The position numbers and the translations under genes were made by a program. Below, one piece after another: positions 32,709 to 44,682 of a stretch of 64,000 nt of DNA (the first letter of the stretch is position 1; every line of letters starts with the position of its first letter). The DNA is from Rhizophagus clarus (Eukaryota; Glomeromycota; Glomeromycetes; Glomerales; Glomeraceae), in contig BLAL01000018.1 in the NCBI GenBank assembly GCA_015698045.1, positions 1 through 64,000 of the forward strand, written 5' to 3'. Below the pieces are notes generated by a model. The model saw only the letters and a list, made by a program, of their open reading frames with translations. It was not told the DNA's origin and searched no databases.

Positions 32709-34810
32709 ATGCAAAAATTGGGTATGCACACATTCACAAACATGCCTTTTTACTCTGATCCAAATTTTATAACGGAATTATCTTTAACTTGTCATCAAGC
32801 CTATAAATCATTATCTAAAAAGTCTTCTGATAAACCCATAGGAATTCAACATAAATTTGAGTGGACCGTACTTTCTGGTATAATCGCTTGTCATATCACG
32901 GGTACGGTAAAAACAAGTGTACACGTTAAATTTAGTGAATGATATATTCTCTAAAACTTATCTTTGCAGATACTGGAAAATATAGTTTGACATGCATTTC
33001 ATTAGGGTAAATACCTTTCAATGTTCATAAATTATAAATATCTTGCTTACGAGATTAAATGATCCATTAGGAGTGGATTGAAATGTCTTCCACAATCTAA
33101 ACTTAGTAAATCAGGAGATTTAATTCATGATAGTCATGCTGAAGTTTTGGCTAGACGAGGATTTGTGAAGTAAGATAAAATTATATCAATTCGAAAACTT
33201 ATTTCTCTTGCTTTTTGAGATCACATGAAAATTAATCATGAATTCAGATTTATTATGAATGAACTGGAGTTGGCTTTAACATCTGAATCAAGATATTTTC
33301 GGATTAATGAACATTTTAACCCTGAAGCAAATGTCCGGGATCAAATTGAAGATCAAATAGAAAATAAACCATTTTTATTAAAGGATAACTCATTGAGTTT
33401 TCATATGTATATTAGTCAAGCTCCTTGTAAGTGATTAATATAAGAATTTTCATTTATCAGATTCTAAAAATAATCGGATTCTTATTAGGTGGTGATGCGT
33501 CAACAACAAGTTTAGCTTCAAGCCAATCAGCTGAGATACACATAAATTCTTACGGTCATCTTTCAAACCAAGACTCTCAAAATGAAGATCATGAAGATGG
33601 CGGAAATTTGAATACATGTGATAAAGTTTGTGTGGTAAAAGGAAAAGAGGGGTTTAGAAGAGGGAGAATAGATTATAATTCTTTGGGAGTCTTAAGAACA
33701 AAACCAGGTTTTTTTTTTTTATATGGACTTTCATAATTCTACCGATAGATTTATTATAATCATACGATTTTAGGAAGAATTGATTCAGAACCAACGTTGT
33801 CGATGTCATGCAGGTTGATTCATGAAGTTTGCACTTCTACGTACATTCTATAGAATTAAATTATTTTTATAATATATAGTGATAAAATAGCACTATGGAA
33901 CGTCGTTGGTTTACAGTCTGCTCTATTGTCTGAATTTATCTCTCCGATCTACTTATCTTCTATCACTGTGGGTGATATGTTTTCACAAGATTCTTTGATC
34001 CGTGCCTTATATGGACGTATCGGGAATTTGAATGGTACAAATATAGTCACATAAAATTATATTTTATGATTTCTTGTCCTAATCTTCATTATTTTTTAAA
34101 GACCTTCCACATGAATATTCTTTACATAAACCTATCATTTTTAAAACAAACGAACAATTTGAAAGATCAAAATTTTATTTGTCATCATACTTTCCTAATG
34201 AGAATCTGGTCCCATCAAGTACAGGTACGTAAAAAGTACTGGTTTTTTTTTCGCGTCTTTTTTGTATATATCTAAATTATTACTATATTTAAAGCTGTGA
34301 TGTGGTTTAAAGGAGCAAATTCTCCAGAAATTCTTGTAGCCGGAAGGAAACAAGGCACGATCAAATCAAAGAAAACTGGAGGATATTCATATAAAACTCG
34401 GTATTCAACCATTTTTTTTCTCAATTACATAATTACGTTTTATTAGACTGTTCATGTAAAATCTTGCAACGTAGATGTTCGGTTACAAAAAGTTGTTTAT
34501 TTCAGAAATTTGATTCATTATTAAAACTAATCCCCACAAATTTGGTGCCTTTTAATTTAAGGTAAGAAATTCACAGTTCATTTAACGAAATTAAGGAAAT
34601 TATTTTTAGAATTTATTTATAAATAGAAAGTTTGTCGAACCGCAAAATAACGAGACTTATAGAACTTACAAATTAGCAAGTAAAAATTATCAAACTGCTA
34701 AGAGAATGCTTATGGATCAAAAATTTAATCAATGGGTCAAATGTCCTAGCGAAATGTACGAATGTTTTAATTTGAAGGAAATTATAATTACAAAAAAAGT
34801 AAAAAAATAA
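32709..34810 (+). CDS. TAD1: tRNA-specific adenosine deaminase 1 (Tad1/ADAT1)
   Basis: Converts adenosine 37 of tRNA-Ala to inosine. About eleven exons; the first ones are 32709-32901, 32970-33006, 33071-33169, 33248-33426, 33489-33707 and 33774-33813. The catalytic deaminase signature is complete: [12 protein letters not shown] (HAE), SQAPCGDAS (PCG), then [20 protein letters not shown] with the third zinc-ligand cysteine. [20 protein letters not shown] follows, as in the ADAT1/ADAR catalytic domain. No double-stranded RNA binding domain is present, which distinguishes it from ADAR. The stop at 34808-34810 lies 4 bp from the stop of the convergent neighbour. Confidence 0.93.
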
Positions 34811-34814
34811 TAGA

Positions 34815-35508
34815 TTATTCATTGCCAGGTGAAGATGGAAAATAATCAGATGTGTGATAAATGTTAAGAGGCTTCATTGGTGGAAGCCTCAGTTCTTCAG
34901 AGTCAATCGATTTGGCCGTACTCTGTAATAAATGGTTAATAACTCTTATTTTGTTGCATAACTTCAAGAAAACTAAGTTAAAATTTATTACCAATTTTAT
35001 TGTGTCTAAAACACGATTAATTGGATTTGTGAGAAATCCTTCTGCTGTTTCAACACGATCTGTTACTTCATTGACATTTTCTTTGACAATGTTAATGAAC
35101 CGCTATCCAAGAAGAATGCATAGAAAGAAATAAAGTTACGATATTTTTAAAAAAAAACTACATCACGTCAAATAATTTTATTACTTCTAATGCGTCAATT
35201 TTATCATATAATGAATCAAGGTAATGGGCAGCCTCGTAAAGTTCTTTTGAAGCAACTTCTGAACGCGTCTCAGCATCAAAACGAACCTAAATCGTTCAAA
35301 ATAATTAAGTTTTATCAAATCAAATAAAATAAATCATTAAAATTATAACCTGTCCCAAAGATTTTTTAGTATCTTCCATTTGAACTGTTACATTCTCAAT
35401 ACCATTGTGAATGTCTTTTATGACTTCAATACTATTTTCATATACATATAAATGTTTTGCAAGTTCTTTTGATACTTCGTTAACAGGATTATTTTTTTCT
35501 ACTTCCAT
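34815..35508 (-). CDS. BLOC1S4: BLOC-1 subunit 4 (cappuccino) homologue
   Basis: A small coiled-coil protein of 159 residues in four exons, starting MEVEKNNPVNEVSKELAKHL. The middle has LYDKIDALERFINIVKENVN and VETAEGFL, matching the IDKLE-F--MV pattern remembered for BLOC1S4. The C-terminus, PPMKPLNIYHTSDYFP, recalls the -PP-LF-TEDYFP tail of animal BLOC1S4. BLOC-1 acts in endosomal sorting. The assignment rests on these two motifs; another BLOC or BORC coiled-coil subunit is the alternative. It converges tightly with TAD1 and diverges from RPL30. Confidence 0.65.
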
Positions 35509-35787
35509 TTTTATATAACGAAAATCATTTGATTCTGTATAATTCCTATAACTTTACACTTACGTAAAACGATCACATGATTGTTATCTGAACATAAAAA
35601 AAAAAAAAAATCAAAAAAAAAAAAAAAAAAAAAAAAAAATTTACCCTTTGATTTGATACTGGTAATTAAATTTACTATTTACATGAATGACAATGAAACA
35701 ATACAAAGTTTCTTAAAGATGATTGATTTTATTCCTATGGACACGATTGTTTATTTATTTTTATATTTTTGTAGAAATTTAATAAAA

Positions 35788-36308
35788 ATGGCTGCAAAGA
35801 AATCTAAAAAAGCCACCGAATCGATTAACACACGTCTTGCTTTAGTAATGAAGAGCGGTAAATATACATTGGGATATAAATCAACTCTTAAGACTCTTCG
35901 CCAAGGCAAAGGTTCGTATATTACAAATTATAAAATACGAATATAATAAGGGTCAGGAGTCAGCATGTTGTTGAGTTGGCTGGCAAAGATAGACCTTCAA
36001 AAATTAATAACTTTACATATAATTATTTAGCTAAGCTTGTTATTATTTCTGGTAATTGTCCACCATTGAGAAAACATGAATTGGAATATTATGCTATGCT
36101 TTCAAAGACTCCTGTGCACCATTATTCTGGCAGTAAGTGTATTTTGAATTGATTATCATATAAGTATTATCGAAGTTTAGTTAATAATAAATTTGATTTA
36201 TTAGATAACATTGATCTCGGTACAGCTTGTGGTAAATACTTCCGTGTAGGAGTGTTGAGTATCACCGATCCTGGTGATTCCGATATTCTTTCTAGTTCTT
36301 CTCAATAA
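35788..36308 (+). CDS. RPL30: Cytosolic ribosomal protein eL30
   Basis: Large-subunit ribosomal protein of the L7Ae/L30e fold. Three coding exons (35788-35911, 36031-36132, 36205-36308). The N-terminus is [20 protein letters not shown], followed by [40 protein letters not shown] and [19 protein letters not shown], all family hallmarks. Length is about 109 residues, as usual. A TTTTTGTAG site 14 bp before the ATG suggests a 5'UTR intron. The upstream spacer includes a long poly-A tract (about 35590-35639). Confidence 0.96.
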
Positions 36309-36521
36309 GAGTTATAATGTTTTACATTTTACTATTGAAATAAAGTTTAAATTTAATTCGTTAAAATACATCGTGATTATAACGCAGCGTGATTAGATTT
36401 AGATTTAGTGATTGTTGAATCATTTTAAAAAGTCACACCTTCATTTAATCACATCTCTATAAATTAAGCCCATAAAAGTAACTTGTACTCAACGATTGCA
36501 GTGTAAATCAAAGTTATCAAA

Positions 36522-39500
36522 ATGGAAGTACGCGTTTTAGGAAATTTCGTTTCTTTTGGTGAACGATATTATAAAGAGAATTTTCAAGAAAACCTACAAA
36601 TTAAAGAGAATTCTAAAAATTTTTCTCCAAAATCTTGCATTTTAACTCAAAAATTAATCAACTATTACAAGCTTTATGAAGGTTTTAATAGAACATTACA
36701 AGAAACAAGTAGCCTGGACGATTTTGAAGAAGAGCTTTACGTTTCCAACAATACAGTTATTTGGAGCAGAGGAAATATTTTATATAAAACCTTCACATAT
36801 GAGGAGCCAATTGTGCAAGCTTTATTCGTTTGGTTTAATGTGTCAAAAAGTTATTATGCTTATGAGCTTGAACGAAATTCCGAAACTTATCGTAAGAAAC
36901 CCGTACAAACGGAAAGACAGCGAGCTCTCTTTGTGCTCCTCGAAAATTATGCAAAGGTATACTTCTTAGATGGTCAACATTTCTTGATAAGGGTTCCTTC
37001 TTACGTGCGCCGTGCTTGGGCAATGAATATTGGAGTTATTCTTCAATGTGATTCAGAATCTATAAATATATCAAATTATACTTTTGGTTCATTTCCAGTT
37101 CTTTACAGTATATTGGATCCTTTGGAAGATATCAAACGTATTTCAATTGCGGATAAAATTTTTTATGAGGGGGAGAAAATCGACATATTGGGAATGACCC
37201 AACCTTTCTCGGATAATGATGAAGCTGTGATATTTGTAAATGATCGTGATGGGCAAGGTAATTTTATTATAGTCACATTGAATCGCAAAACTCTTCGGCA
37301 TTCTGTATATAGATATGTCATCAAGAAAGAAAGTAGTTTAAAAACGTTAGAAAGAATCTGTTCATCACCTGTTAAAGCACGTAGCCAAAGAAGTTCAAAT
37401 GTTCGTTCTGATAGTTCACTGCAAAATAAGGAACGACGGATTTCTGTTGTACTTGACGATTCATTTCAAGGATCCGAGGGGAGAAGTTCTCTTCAGCATA
37501 TGGATAGATCTTTATACGTAGCTGGTGTTAGTTCAGACGATATTTATAACGATTTAAGTTCAAAATCAGACATAAAAAGCGATGTTTTTATGGAACTTCT
37601 TTGGACAGAATCTGTAACGAAAATGTAATTAATAATTTCTTAATATTTCGATCTTGTTCAAGTTATGTTATACTAACATTCTAATAACGATTATTCTATA
37701 TATTATATCAAGTGATAAATTTGAAGAAAGCAAAGTATTTATAGCTCATGACTATGATAGACGTGATATTTTGTGCATATTTACTAAATCAAATCAAAAC
37801 TTCATTGCGTTGGATATTTTTACACATTCAAATGAAACAAAAATTTCGCTTAAATTTGAACTTAAGGCAATAGCAGCCTCACCAGTCTCTGCAACTAGGA
37901 AAAATTACAATGATATTTTGTTTGTTAAAGAGGGAGTTAAAAATCATATTTTTGAACTATGGATTGGCTATGGCAAAATTATTCCATTGAATTTGGATTA
38001 TAATTTCAAAGACTACACTGGAATAGCTGTGGAAGAGACTTTATATGAAAAGGAATCTTTCCCTTTATCAACTTTTCATCAGCAATTACTTGAAAAACAT
38101 ATTGTAACAGATAGAACCATATTAAATTTGAAAACGTTAAATTCGAATATTTTCGATTTAAAAGATAATGTTCGCCATCGTATTAATTTGGTTATTTCTA
38201 ACGATATATTTCTCAGAATAGACCTTAACTTTATTCCGAAATCCAAAATTGTTCGAAAATGTCTGGATGCTTTGAGCTTCGCGTTACCAACAGAATTGTA
38301 TTATAATTTGAAGTCACAATATCTTAGTTATCAATATGCCAAGGAAGATGGGAATGAATGGGAAAAATTTGCTATTGTTCTTTTGTCATTCCTACCTTTC
38401 ACTATATCATTACGTCCAAATAATAATATGAAGACAAAAGAAACCGAAGGATGGGAATTTTTACTTTCGTCTTCACAACACACAAAATTTAATTTCAATT
38501 CTTATTTACGTTGCATACGTCCAACATCAAATCAATTACAAGCAATCGATGATTCTATGATAAGAATGTGTGAAAAGTCTCGGGAGTCGTTTTTCTCTAA
38601 AATTACAGTTGATCAAAAATTGTCGAGTTTCTTACCTTCTATTCTTATCACACTTCATCTTGTTTATCAGGACCTAAAATTACATACCTTAACACAAAAA
38701 TATGTTGACGAAATTTTACCATTATTGATTCAATTATCAAAATTTCTTGGGTGGGAAACTTACGTTGAATATTATAAAAGAAATTATGGACTAGACAAAA
38801 AATTAACTATAAATGAAGGTTCGTAACCTAATGATTCATTCTATATATATTTTTTATTTCTTTCGAACTAAATGATTCTCTTTTAAAAATTCAGATACCC
38901 CAATAAATTTAACATTAAGATCTGACCATCCTTTTTTTACACCTCCTGATATAACTCAATGGATTTTGAAATGTATTCGAAATAATATTGAACAAATCCA
39001 ACCTTTTCCAGATCTTACGGATATAAGTCGAATTTTCTCATCATTGAAAGAAGGGGAAATTTTAGCTCAAAATCTTAACTGTTGTGCAAGGACACGACAG
39101 ATATGTTCAATCTATATCAAATTAATTTATGAAGGAGAAAAAGCAATGATTTTTGAAATGGTAAAATTTGGATTTACAAGTAAAGATATTGAATCTTTAT
39201 CATTTGGCATTGCTCTTCCTTTGCGCGAAGCTATAAGAAAATGTAAAGAAACCCCCCCAGAAGATTGGCCTGAAGCAGCTTACATACTTATAGGTATACC
39301 TTTGGTGATGAAAGAATTTCTTAATTGTAAAAGCTTTATTAATGTAAATTATTAATCATAGGTCGAGAAGATTTGGCAAAATTGAAATTTGGTACACCGA
39401 TTGGTTATATTCATTCTCGAGGAAATAAGATGGTAATAGTTTAATAGTTTACCTTTATTTCGTATATTTATTTTTTCTTAAGTATTTATTTTTATTCATA

Positions 39501-42500
39501 ATAATAGGAACCAGGGCCAAAATCTATTTTACAGGTAATAGAGACTACAATTCCCATCCCACAACAAGAAAATCGCGAAGAGATATGCGCAAGTGAAATT
39601 TCAAATCATGAAATTACAGATTTAAGATTTGGCAATGATAGAAGATTGAATGAAGTGCAGCGACTTTTACAATCTAGTAACGTCGTGCATATTATTTTAA
39701 ATTCTACCGATATGAGGTATATAGTTCAACTTCCATTTTTGATGAATATTTGTATTTATTTGAATTTTGTTTAAAATGTTTATGAATCAACTAGTCAGAT
39801 CGAAGAAAATTCTCCAATAGTTTTAGACCGTGTTCAAAACCATTGTTTGAATAATTTCGCGCTTCCTGTTGGAAGAGGAATCTTAACTTATAGTACCACA
39901 ACGCCAATAGTTACTGAACCTTTACCAATTCCTGAGGCAAGTTTAACTATTAAAGTATTGCCATTCAATTCTACAATACAAGTTGATCGGACACTTCGAA
40001 TACCGGATAACATTGAATGGCCAGAATTTCATGAAGGTGTTGCATCTGGTTTACGAATTCCTTCGAATTGTAATATAGAAGGGTCTTGGATTTCGCTTAA
40101 TAAACCGAATATGACTGATAATAGTAATAGCCACGCGGGATTTCTTTTAGGATTAGGACTCAATGGACATCTGAAAGCTATGAGTAAATGGCAAGCAGTA
40201 GATTATTTGATGAAAACTCCAAAACACGACATGACGACTATTGCTTTAGTTCTTGGTCTGCCAGCTTCGTATATTGGTACTATGGACACGGAAATAACAA
40301 GATTCGTAGCAGTTCATGTTACAGCCTTATTACCGCCAAAATCAAATAGTTTAAATGTTTCACCTTTAGTTCAATCCGCAGCATTACTTGGTATTGGTTT
40401 GCTCTATATGAACACATGTAATAGACATATGTCTCAGGTTATGCTTGGAGAAATTGGAACAAAAGCTTTAAAAGCATCTGATAACTCAGAAACGGATTTT
40501 TCAGAGGGATATTCGCTTGCTGCAGGATTTTCTCTTGGATTCATAACTTTGGGTCAAGGAGATGAAGCACGTGAATTAGCCGATTTGGAACTTTTCAAAG
40601 AATTAAGGTTATATATTTCTGGAGATAAAACTTCAGTAAAAAAGTCGTCTAGCGCGATTCCATCTGGAAGTGGAGGTCGTTTGAATGGAAATGCTGATGG
40701 AGTCAACGTTAATGTTACTTCGCCAGGAGCGACAATAGCACTTGGATTATTGTATTTGAAGTCGAACAAGGAGAATGTTGCAAAAGCAATTCCTATTCCA
40801 GAGACCGAATTTTTCTTGGATTACGTTAGATCTGATTTTCTCTTGGTTAGAATTCTTGCCCGAAATTTGATAATGTGGAGCAATATTAAGTCTGATAAAG
40901 TTTGGGTCGAAAGTCATATACCTGAATACATGAAGAGAAAATTGGAGCAAAGAAATTTTGGCCATCAAAATGATGACGCTGATCCAAATCTAGAGTCTAT
41001 TAAAAGGTCCTATTATTACATTATAGCAGGAGCTTGTTTTAGCATGGCTTTAAAGTATGCTGGGTCGGCGGATAAAACAGCATTGCAATGTTTACTACAT
41101 TATCTTGATTTTTTTACGAATCTGGGCGTTTCAAGAGGTATTTACGATATTTTACCTGGCAAAATTTTCAAAATTTTTATTAATGTTCCAATTATTAGCT
41201 CCAACGTTCGATGAAAACATCACGAGGTTTGCGATTAAGACTTGTTTAAATGTTTTGGCTATATGTACTTCGATTGTTGCGGCTGGTACTGGTAACCTTC
41301 AAGTATTACGAAAAATACGTAAACTTCGTCAATTAGACATTAATCCTGGCAATACCGCTACCTACTTTCGTTCGTACGGGAATTACATGGTGATAAGTAT
41401 GGCTTTAGGGTTTTTGTTTCTTGGTGGAGGAAATTATACGCTATCAACATCCAATAAAGCTGTTGCCGGATTGATTTGCGCTTTATTTTCAAGGTTTCCA
41501 GTTGAATGTTTTGATAACAGGGCGCATCTACAAGCTTTTAGACATCTATGGATATTAGCTGCAGAACCAAGGTGTTTAATATTAAGAGATTTAGAGACTC
41601 GAGAAGCTTGTCACGTACCGGTCAAAGTTACGTTTAAAGATTTCTATAATTCATCTGTTATAAAAAGGGCTGATGACACGAAAGAAATTGCAGTGGGGAC
41701 TAAAATTTTGGATTTAGTGGCGCCTTGTTTACTACCTGAATCGAACTTTATCCAAAAAATTGAAATTAATAGTCCAAGATATTGGCCCATAAAATTGGAG
41801 TTTGTTAAGAATTCGGATATGATTTCTGAGTTTTGGAAAGATCCTACAATATTTGTTAAAAGAAAAACGGGACATTTAACGTATTCCGAGGTTTGCAAAC
41901 TTAATTAATTAATTCACATCGTTTTTAATTTATTTTTTAAAAGCTTTTATTTTCCTTAAAATTTAGGATCCTCAAGGGTTGTGGGATATATCTGCACATA
42001 TATTTCCGAGAGGCAAATCTATTATAAGTTCCAAAGCCAAAAAACCTAATGATTTAGATTTTATCAAAATCTTTTCTTCAGATCCTCAAGTTCAAGCATT
42101 TACGAGGTATCTTTGTGAAGTGTCCTCTACAAATACTTATGACAAGGGACGAGAGTTATCGACGTTTTGCACCGAAATATTATCAGAGTGTTTAAATGGA
42201 AATAAACCTGAAGCCATTCAAATTTACCTTGCACTCTATCAAATTCAGCAAAGTATAGGACAAATAAGCGAAACAAACCTATGGAATCTTAAGTTAATCC
42301 TTGGATATTATCATGCAAGGAAAATGAGAAATAATACGAATGACGAAAAAAATATGCTTATAAAAAAAGAGTATATTGAAGTATTGAAATCAAAATTGGA
42401 TCAATATTTCAAGATACCTCAAGAAAATATCGAACAAGCTGATAACAATATAAGATATTTCGCACATTTCTTACGCGCGTATCTAACAAATTCAGCACTT

Positions 42501-42770
42501 CCTGAAAGTGATAAACTTGGAGGTGAGGAAAACAATAAAAGGTTATTACATTATTTATCTTCTTGGCTTATTTATCACGAAATACCAAGTCGATACATTA
42601 TAGGAAATATTATGGATTATTCTAAGGACTTGAAAGCAAAACTAAAGCATTTTGAAAGTAGTAAGAAAAGTAGGTTAACCTCTAATGATGTGATATTACA
42701 AGTTCTTTCTACGCTCTGGCCACATATTTCTATTAATAGCTTAAAAGTTATTCAAAATTGTTTCGCTTAA
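36522..42770 (+). CDS. APC1: Anaphase-promoting complex subunit 1 (APC1)
   Basis: The largest scaffold of the APC/C ubiquitin ligase, which drives mitotic exit. Eight exons (36522-37624, 37713-38818, 38895-39293, 39362-39432, 39508-39716, 39795-41137, 41199-41890, 41967-42770) keep one frame and give 1908 residues, near the human length. The first about 800 residues fit the propeller-like N-terminus. The diagnostic PC (proteasome/cyclosome) repeats lie in exon 6: HAGFLLGLGLNGHLKAMSKW, HDMTTIALVLGLPASYIGTM, QSAALLGIGLLYMNTCNRHM, GYSLAAGFSLGFITLGQG. Further helices with MALGFLFLGGGNYTLS follow. The C-terminal exon starts DPQGLWDISAHIFPRGKS. No breaks are seen. Confidence 0.93.
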
Positions 42771-43116
42771 AAATTATAGAAAGATTAGTAAATAAATTTT
42801 ACATTACTTCAATTGAAAATTTTTTCTTAATGATACCACTATAAATATTTTGCAACATTTTACAACGCAAGTGCAAGGTATATTGTATTATGATAAAAGT
42901 GACGGAAATTATTTATTATTCATATTACATTTAAAAGAAACAATAAAGAAACAATTTTGATCGAATTAATGAAATTTGATGATTTAAAATATATTTTGTA
43001 TAGAAGAAATATATTTTCATAAAGCTAAAGAACAAAAGTAAAATTAACATATAAAAGAATAGTGTGTTGAAATTTATTTCTTATAAAGTTCTATCTTTAC
43101 CTTTGATAGAAATCAT
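42771..43116. other. Convergent 3' spacer of APC1 and histone H2B
   Basis: AT-rich 346-bp gap between two stop codons. No gene and no clear histone 3' stem-loop; polyadenylation is therefore likely for this histone gene. Confidence 0.4.
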
Positions 43117-43524
43117 TTACTTAGAGCTTGTGTATTTAGTAACAGCCTTGGTACCTTCAGAAACAGCGTGTTTAGCTAGTTCGCCGGGTAGGATTAAACG
43201 CACGGCCGTTTGAATTTCTCTAGAGGAAATGGTCGATCTTTTGTTGTAGGCCGCGAGTTTTGAAGCTTCACCAGAAATACGTTCAAAGATGTCGTTTACG
43301 AAAGAGTTGAGAATAGACATGGCCTTATTGGAGATACCAGTGTCCGGATGTACTTGTTTGAGGACCTTGTAAATGTAACTTGAGTAGGTTTCTTTTCTGA
43401 CCTTGCGTTTCTTTTTAGTTTTATCACCGGAAGCGACTGGTTTCTTGCTGTCTTTCTTTTCAGCGGGAGCTTTTGCTGGGGCTTTTCCACCAGTAGCGGG
43501 TTTCTTTTCGGCTTTTGGACCCAT
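43117..43524 (-). CDS. HTB: Histone H2B, intronless copy
   Basis: Core nucleosome histone of 135 residues. The lysine/alanine/proline-rich tail ([20 protein letters not shown]) is followed by [60 protein letters not shown] and the tail [13 protein letters not shown]. The lysine in AVTKYTSSK is the position ubiquitinated in other fungi. It has no introns and is paired divergently with H2A. The second H2B in this window (63322-64000) carries an intron and differs by one residue in the last 67. Confidence 0.98.
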   Translation of the reverse strand: MGPKAEKKPATGGKAPAKAPAEKKDSKKPVASGDKTKKKRKVRKETYSSYIYKVLKQVHPDTGISNKAMSILNSFVNDIFERISGEASKLAAYNKRSTISSREIQTAVRLILPGELAKHAVSEGTKAVTKYTSSK

Positions 43525-44274
43525 TTCTTTTTTATTTTATAATAGTAAAGTGATAAAAAATAATTAGGATATGATTTTTATAGAGTAAGAGATAAGAGAA
43601 ATAAACAAGTGTCTTGATTAAATAACAAGTCAATAATTGCAAAAGAGTAAAGTTTAGGGAAAATAGAGGGTTTTTATATTTAAAATTTCCTCTGATTCGA
43701 ACGCGAAAAAGCCGCGTCTTCAATATCTTTAGTATTTTGATCTTTGTTTGTACCTGAATCAAAACAATAATCAACACGCGGTGCTTTATTGCTTTATTTA
43801 AAGTTTACAAATTACTAAGTTTACTATTTTATTCTATTTATTACTAAGTCGGACTTAGTCACGCGAGCGGAAAAATCAACGCGATCGGAAGGGCTTGACG
43901 CGTATTTCATTAATTATTACTCGTTTAGGGTGGCTTTAACGTGGCTTTCATAGTCCTCCTTTTCCTCCTTTTTATATGTCGGAGTAATTGTTGTTCATAA
44001 TAAACAACACGTATTCTTTAATTGGTAATTGTTTACATCATCCATTTTTAAAAAAAAAATACACCAAAAAGCGTGGCGCACAAATTGTCTATAAATTAAC
44101 CTCATTTTTTTGAGCACCCCGCACCCCCAATTTTTGAATAATTCTCTGTAACCAACCTATACTAAAAGGGAACGTTTTTCTAACATTTGTAAAGGAGATT
44201 TACTCTAATCCAAAGTCACAAAGAGAAAAAAAAACTTTTTGCACTTCTTTTTACTATACACATATATTGTAAAC
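43525..44274. promoter_or_regulatory. Divergent promoter of the H2B-H2A pair
   Basis: A 750-bp spacer between the two histone starts. It is locally GC-richer near 43850-43930 with GCGATCGGAAGGGCTTGACGCG-like sequence (key words GCGATCGG and TTGACGCG). A TATA-like box, TTTATATGTC, lies at about 43970. Shared cell-cycle control of both genes is the likely role (known for divergent histone pairs, inferred here). Confidence 0.45.
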
Positions 44275-44682
44275 ATGTCTTCCGGTGGTAAATCTGGTGG
44301 TAAATCTGCTGCTGCCGCCGCCTCTAAGGCGAGCTCATCTCGTTCAGCTAAAGCGGGACTTCAATTCCCTGTTGGTCGTATTCACCGTTTGCTCCGCAAA
44401 GGAAATTATGCTCAAAGAGTAGGTGCTGGTGCCCCTGTTTATCTCGCTGCTGTTCTTGAATACTTGGCTGCGGAAATTCTCGAACTTGCTGGAAACGCTG
44501 CTCGTGATAATAAAAAATCAAGAATTATTCCTCGTCACCTCCAATTAGCTATCCGCAATGATGAAGAGTTGAATAAGCTACTCGGTCATGTTACGATTGC
44601 TCAAGGTGGTGTTCTACCGAATATCCATCAAAATCTTTTGCCCAAGAAGTCAAAGAAAGGCGCTGCCGCGGCTGAGGTTTAA
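44275..44682 (+). CDS. HTA: Histone H2A without an SQ tail
   Basis: Core histone of 135 residues from the ATG at 44275; an upstream TTG-initiated extension is rejected. The body is canonical: [79 protein letters not shown]. The C-terminus is [10 protein letters not shown], with no SQ(E/D)-hydrophobic motif of the kind that is phosphorylated at DNA breaks in most fungal H2A. It is therefore a plain H2A rather than H2A.X, and not H2A.Z. It is divergent with H2B and intronless. Confidence 0.97.
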   Translation: MSSGGKSGGKSAAAAASKASSSRSAKAGLQFPVGRIHRLLRKGNYAQRVGAGAPVYLAAVLEYLAAEILELAGNAARDNKKSRIIPRHLQLAIRNDEELNKLLGHVTIAQGGVLPNIHQNLLPKKSKKGAAAAEV

